Part shown: positions 58,956 through 64,000 of the stretch, in pieces
Layout: each line of letters starts with the position of its first letter
Position numbering within the stretch: the first letter of the stretch is position 1
DNA from: Tanypteryx hageni
Taxonomy: Eukaryota; Arthropoda; Insecta; Odonata; Petaluridae
Direction: 5' to 3'
Assembly (NCBI GenBank): GCA_028673005.1
Contig: CM054116.1
Coordinates: forward strand, 39,126,577-39,190,576
DNA length: 64,000 nt
Position numbers and translations under genes: made by a program
Notes under the pieces: model-generated
The model's database searches: none
Seen by the model: only the letters and a program-made list of their open reading frames with translations
What the model was told of the DNA's origin: nothing

Positions 58956-59939
58956 CCTCGAGTGACGTCACCTCCCGGCATAAACGCAAATTAACCGAGA
59001 ACGGTCGGTTCGATTTCGACAAATCTTTCGCCTGAATACTCGGCGCAAACTCTTGAAGGTTTTAAGTGGGTAGTCGTCCCCCGGAAAGGCATGGGTTTGA
59101 TACCAGGATAGTTTTCGTTTTTGTATTTGATTAACACGTAATCGCCTAGAATACGATGCGCAGACCTTTATTCTTTAACATTTTAAAATATCTTACTATC
59201 GAGACTTTGACTCGAAATTTATACCATTTCACGCAAAAAATGTAAATTATTATTCTAACCGCCGATTCTGTTGTTTAATTCGTATTTTATCAAATTTTAA
59301 GTTTATATTCGATTTTCTCCGGTTTTTCGACATTTCAATAAGGAGGTTGCTATGGTATCCGGTATTGTTCATCTCGGATTTTTGCATTGCTGGACTCGGG
59401 CTTCAAGGCTTACAATAAAACGCATGAAGGACAAAAACAGATTAATCCTCGAGTGACGTCACTTCCCAGTATAAACGCAAATAAATCAAGAAGGTAGGAT
59501 TTCGCCTGAATACTCGGCGCGAATTCTTGCAGGTTTTAAACTGGTAGTCATCTCCCGAACAGGCATGGGCACGATATCAGGAAAGTTTTCGTTTTTGCAT
59601 TTGATTAACACATAATCGGCTGGAATACGATGTGTAGACCTTTAGTGTTTAATATTCTAAAATAATATACGATCGAGACTTTCACTCGATATTTACACTG
59701 TTTCACCTAGAAATAAATGAAGATTCTTATTCTTACCTTCGATTCTGTTGTTGAATTCGTGTTTGCTCATATTTTAAGTTTAGATTAGATTTTCTCCGGT
59801 TTTCAACATTTCAAAAAGGAGTTTTTTAATTTTGCTGGCATTGTTGATCTCAGAGTTTTGCATTGTTGGACTCGAGCTTTCAAGTGCATTTGCACTAAGC
59901 TTACAATGACACAAGCACATCAAGAACAATAACCGATTG
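58956..59939. repeat. 491-bp tandem duplication, two diverged units
   Basis: Unit 1 is 58956-59446 and unit 2 is 59447 to about 59939. Both start CCTCGAGTGACGTCAC and continue through GCCTGAATACTCGGCGC, GGTAGTC.TC.CCCG, AGTTTTCGTTTTTG.ATTTG, GATTCTGTTGTT.AATTCG and TTTTCTCCGGTTTT. Small insertions and deletions and perhaps 20% substitutions separate them, so the duplication is not recent. Unit 1 carries a GGTTTGATACC B-box-like site. No coding frame is conserved between the units. Confidence 0.8.
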
Positions 59940-60899
59940 AAAATTTATATGAAAAGTTTCGTGTAAATATAAAACAAATGAAACACGTGGCGAAGAAACT
60001 TGAAGTCAGAAACGACTCCAATGCATTGTAATAATGGACAGCTTAACATTTCTAATAGGAGGATATATCACGCTTACATTGAAAATATCATTTCGTTTGC
60101 AAATTTTGTTGGGCAGTTTAAAGCAAATTACTAAATTGATAATGTTTGTGATAAATTGTTTTGATAATTAAGCAAGATCTATGAAGCGTTGCTGGTGCAT
60201 TTATAGTGATTAATTGATATTAAATAAATCACAGAACAAATGATTTGCTATACCATCTGAAATAGTGAACAAAACAAAAACTGTTGTCAACCGCTAAGTG
60301 TTAGACTAAATCACGTAGATCTGTGTTTTTGGTTACGAAAATGGTGTGAACTATATGATTATTTTGAGACGGGCAATAAAAGTGGTTCAACTAATAACAC
60401 CCTGTGTAACAATTTTACTTTTTTTGTCATAGAAACTATCGCATTGGGCCACTTCACCCAAACTTTCCTAAATGTTTACAGGAGGTACTGCAACGGGCCC
60501 CTAGTTCATTATTATTATGCTGATTACATTAGGGTATGGATTCGTAATATAACAAATTTTGTTTAATGATTACCTAATTCTGAAATCTGTTTTGATAGCA
60601 CCAGCTGATAGCAAATAATTTTGTAATTGTATCATCACGATTCTTCAAACGGCTATTTATCATAATCAAGTGTAACATTTCCATTTCCACATTTTATCTT
60701 AGTTGTAATTTATTCCTCCAGATCTTAAGCAATCGTTCTTGCATTAAAATTTAAAATATTAAAAAATCAAATGCACCTATGACCTGAAATCGGAAAAAAT
60801 AGGCGGTGTGGTTATTGGTAGGAAGGTAGATAGAAATCCTTGAATTCCATATCAGCATATAAATTAGAGGAACGAGGCGGTGATTCTGGGACGGCCATT
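59940..60899. other. AT-rich non-coding stretch
   Basis: AACGACTCCAATGC at about 60010 also occurs at about 28925, a short hint of a shared repeat. No gene recognised. Confidence 0.4.
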
Positions 60900-61440
60900 C
60901 AAAGGGAATTCCTGAAAACAGGAAACCAGAGGAAGCAACGAGAGTTAGAGAATTAAGAATGAGGTAGGGAGGTACACAGACTGAGAGAGAGAGAGTGAGA
61001 GAGAGAGGAAGGAAGAGAGAGAGAGAGAGGTGAGAAGAGAGAGGAGAGGAAGAGTGAAAGGAGAGAGAATGGGAAGAAAAGTGAGAGAAAGGGTAATATA
61101 TATATGACAGAGAGTTGGTTGAGTGGTGTGTAGGTGGGACAGAAGTGCTGGCAGAAAATTAAGGAGGCCCTTGATGAAAGCCACTGGAAGGCGGCGTTAC
61201 AGAGGACGATGGAGATGCAGGGAGTAAAGGGGGAGGGGCGTAGGGGGTGGGGTCGGGCCGTCAGGGGAATGTAGAGAGACGCGTGGAGGGAGAAAAAATG
61301 AATACGTGGCCGGAGATATGTGTACAGAAATGAAGGAGAAAATAGGGACAGGGAGAGTAAGAGACGGAGGTCGAGTGTCAGATTATTAAAGGGAGGGAGA
61401 GATTTGGACGGAGTAAACCTTTCCAGAACTTTCATAAATC
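60900..61440. repeat. Polypurine block with (GA)n
   Basis: G/A-rich plus strand with a GAGAGAGAGAGAGAG run at about 61013-61029. The 160-codon minus-strand frame at 60953-61435 is S/L/P-rich. Confidence 0.7.
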
Positions 61441-62619
61441 CATTTCATTGTGGTCGAATTTTAAATTAATCCCATTGTCTTTGGTTTGATACCTTCTTCG
61501 AGGATGCGTTTGGTTTCACCGCACTGGCATTGCACACAGCTTTAATGAAATCCGAGGTCTTGAAGGCGCATTTGGTTATCGCAAAAATTTCATGGGTTTT
61601 GGGGTGTTCTGATTTATCTGTATGATCTTAGCCATAAGATGAGCTTAATAATTCTTTTAATTATTTCGCTTTTCTTCGTTTTTTCTGCAATGATTCATTT
61701 CCCGTCCACGAAAGGTACCATTTTATATCACCTAGTTTAACGTGTCTTCAATTTTATACTTGTACTTCTTCTATCCATGATTTACCGTGCAAAAACTGCA
61801 AGTTCAACTGTTCAACGGTCAAGTTCTTCTTCTCTACGTCGATATTAACCCGAAGAAAACTGATAATTTAATGATGGAAATTCATCGACCGTTTAAAGGA
61901 TAATTGAATCGTGTGTGTATTTTTGGCTAACCAACCTCTTGGATTATTATAGAAAATTGAATCGTGAAAGAAAGATTAATTTGGAAATCGATATGAATAT
62001 TCGCACCAGTACAAAGCTTTAAAATGCTTCTATATAATTTTAAATATAAACTTTCCATGAAAATAATCTAGTTTTGTGCCTATATAAACATATATACTGT
62101 CAACGTGAAATTTAATACGGTTTGTTATACAGATCTTATTCTATTACTGAGCTTCCATGCTTTTAAAGGTTTTTGTTTTGTTTTGGGACTATACCTATTT
62201 CTGTGGAAAATAAATATGCTTAAATATATAAACCGTTACTTACAGGGAAGATGATTAAAATTCAAACGATTGTTTTATTAAAGTATATTACGATAATTTT
62301 TATATCGTTCAGATATTAATAATTACTCTTCTCTCATATCAAGTAGTTACGATATTATAAAACTTTTCTTTGATGAGCCGGTGTACATCAGAATTTCAGC
62401 CATGGGCCAAATGATCTAACGTTAATCGCTGTGTACGAGTAACGTAATTCTTATTATTAAATACACTTAAAGTGAAGACGAACGCAGAATTAAGTTGAAA
62501 TACTCAGTCGTGTCTCACCAAAATAAACCGTAGTCTCGAAAATAATATTCAAATTAGCCTCTAAGCTTAAGACATTCTTGTGCGAGCAAAATCAAAGGAA
62601 ATGGTAAGGTTACCAGACA
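61441..62619. other. AT-rich non-coding stretch
   Basis: Contains the second copy of the 29-bp segment (61924-61952; first at 20837-20865). No gene recognised. Confidence 0.4.
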
Positions 62620-63370
62620 CAAGAGAGAGGAAGAGGGAAGACATATTTGGGATATGGAAGGAGAGAGAGAGAGAGAAAGGCAAGAGAGAGAAAATATAGT
62701 GGGATGGGAAAAGGAAGAGCCGAGGCGGGAATGGGATTATCGGTGGGAAGGCTAAAAAGGGAAGTCGCTTAGAGGGTGTTTTTCGAATGCTCCTTTTCCT
62801 CTTTTCATTTTTTTAATTGCGTTACAGCGACGCATGCGCTCTTCCGAAATGGGGAGAGAGAAAGAGAGAGAGAGAGAACGAGAACATCTACGCAGAGAGA
62901 GGCCTATAACCTCACCAAAGCTTTCACTCACTTTTAGCTCCACCACTCTCTCCCCATTTTCACTTCCTCTCGTCCTCGCCTTTTACTTTCTATCCATCTC
63001 CTCCTTTTGTGTGCATATTTCCTTCTCATATTCTATTAATCTCTCACTCTTCAAAGCATCATTTTTCAATTTTTTCTCTTTCTCCGTCTTTAAACTCTTT
63101 TCTTTCTCTATCTCTTTCTATATACACATACTTTCCATTTACTTTACCGGAATCTTTGCATTTCTTTTTTCCCTCCATTTGTCTTGCACCTTTTCTTTCT
63201 CTTTTCCTTCTCATTCCAGCCATTCCTTTCTCTCTTCGTCTCTCATCGTTTGCGATATGGGATGCTGATTTGACAGGCGTGGAAAAAATGGAAGAGAGGG
63301 AGAGAGCGAGAAAAGGGAGAGGGGTGGGAAAGCAAGGGTAGAGGGAGCGAGGGCGAGATTGCTTCGGAAA
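62620..63370. repeat. Purine / pyrimidine / purine switching block
   Basis: G/A-rich at 62620-62760 and 62850-62900, C/T-rich from 62930 to 63240, then G/A-rich from 63285 to 63360. Overlapping frames on both strands are low-complexity artefacts. Confidence 0.6.
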
Positions 63371-64000
63371 CACAGGAGTTGGGGAGCGCTATTCATTTGT
63401 CAGAGCGCATCCGGAAATAAACTCCACCCTCCGCTTTCTCCTTCTAAAGGGAAAAATGAAAGTCACTGCTCGAAAGATGAAATATAGGAGCGGCGAGTGC
63501 CTATGGCGTCGGGATTTTTTGCGCAGAGGATTTTGCGTAGTTGGTGAAAATGTCAAGGGGATTAATTAGTTCTAGTTTGATCATGAGGAGTTTCAAAGCT
63601 CTTGGATATATTTCATCAAAGGTGTAGTTCTGTTATAGCGAGTTAAATGATTTGTGCGATTGAAAAATCATAACCTAGACGCTGAACGCCCGCGTTTTTT
63701 AAGAGTCCATTAAAAATAAATGGCAACACTCGTCTTAATTCAACTACTTATGGCCAGATCGCGTTTAACATCTTCGTAGCTGTGTCTGTCCCTTCTTACG
63801 TCGCAACAGTTCATTAAATGTTTTCAGACTTCATTTCCATCGTAGTGAATACTCGAACAATAGCCTGCTGTTTTGGAAGCATTTTTAAACTTTATCTTCG
63901 CTGCTCTGAAAATTATTGATAAATTTAAATAATAGAATTACAATAATTAATAATTCAAGAATTTAAATATATCAACAACATAAAATACTCAAAACATAAA
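63371..64000. other. Non-coding stretch to window end
   Basis: Mixed then AT-rich sequence. Nothing recognised. Confidence 0.4.

Overview
This window reads as animal nuclear DNA, most likely from an insect or another arthropod. It is AT-rich on average, has long microsatellites, and has no dense gene or operon structure. It carries decayed fragments of typical metazoan transposons: a LINE reverse-transcriptase tail, tRNA-derived SINEs, hAT, pogo-like and piggyBac-like MITEs, and Penelope-like hairpins. The LINE tail resembles fragments common in insect genomes, but I cannot name the species.

I see no convincing protein-coding gene. The longest open frames (344, 267 and 261 codons) all lie in low-complexity polypyrimidine or polypurine DNA and translate to S/P/L/F- or R/G/E-rich strings without domains. 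The window is best described as intergenic or deep-intronic sequence. The only recognisable protein homology is a frameshifted LINE ORF2 C-terminal tail near 1.94-2.22 kb.

Layout. 1.1-2.7 kb: two hairpin elements with (TA)n centres, the LINE fragment between them, and microsatellites. 4.3-6.0 kb: a composite foldback structure with modules of about 315 bp in direct and inverted order, flanked by direct repeats, carrying a 14-bp E2F-type palindrome next to a YY1-type site. 9.9 kb: tRNA-derived SINE-like sequence. 11-13.6 kb: pyrimidine tracts and a GT/GC array. 14.1 kb: a hairpin. 18.6 kb: a G-rich 16-bp minisatellite. 23.4-26 kb: strand-asymmetric CT/GA blocks, then a Penelope-like fragment and a second SINE-like sequence. 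28.6-29.4 kb: a hairpin MITE, a piggyBac-like MITE, a perfect 35-bp tandem duplication, and a dispersed repeat whose sister copy is at 54.0-54.65 kb. 32.6-33.1 kb: the best SINE, next to (CA)n(TA)n. 34.3, 35.4 and 47.6 kb: three copies of one repeat family ending in a short hairpin. 37.3-38.0 kb: a 480-bp-period repeat. 39.2 kb: a pogo-like MITE. 40.4-46.4 kb: purine blocks, including a G-rich minisatellite. 55.9-56.9 kb: a 73-bp satellite array interrupted by a hAT element with a perfect 8-bp target duplication. 57.0 kb: a second hAT-like MITE. 57.85-58.04 kb: a perfect 64-bp inverted repeat of a tRNA 3' end within a 12-bp target duplication. 58.96-59.94 kb: a 491-bp tandem duplication whose units each start with a CRE palindrome.

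The features do not form a pathway. The main themes are hairpin or inverted-repeat formation, tRNA-derived retroposons, and repeated TGACGTCA palindromes. All of this was read by eye, so repeat boundaries are approximate unless target duplications fix them.
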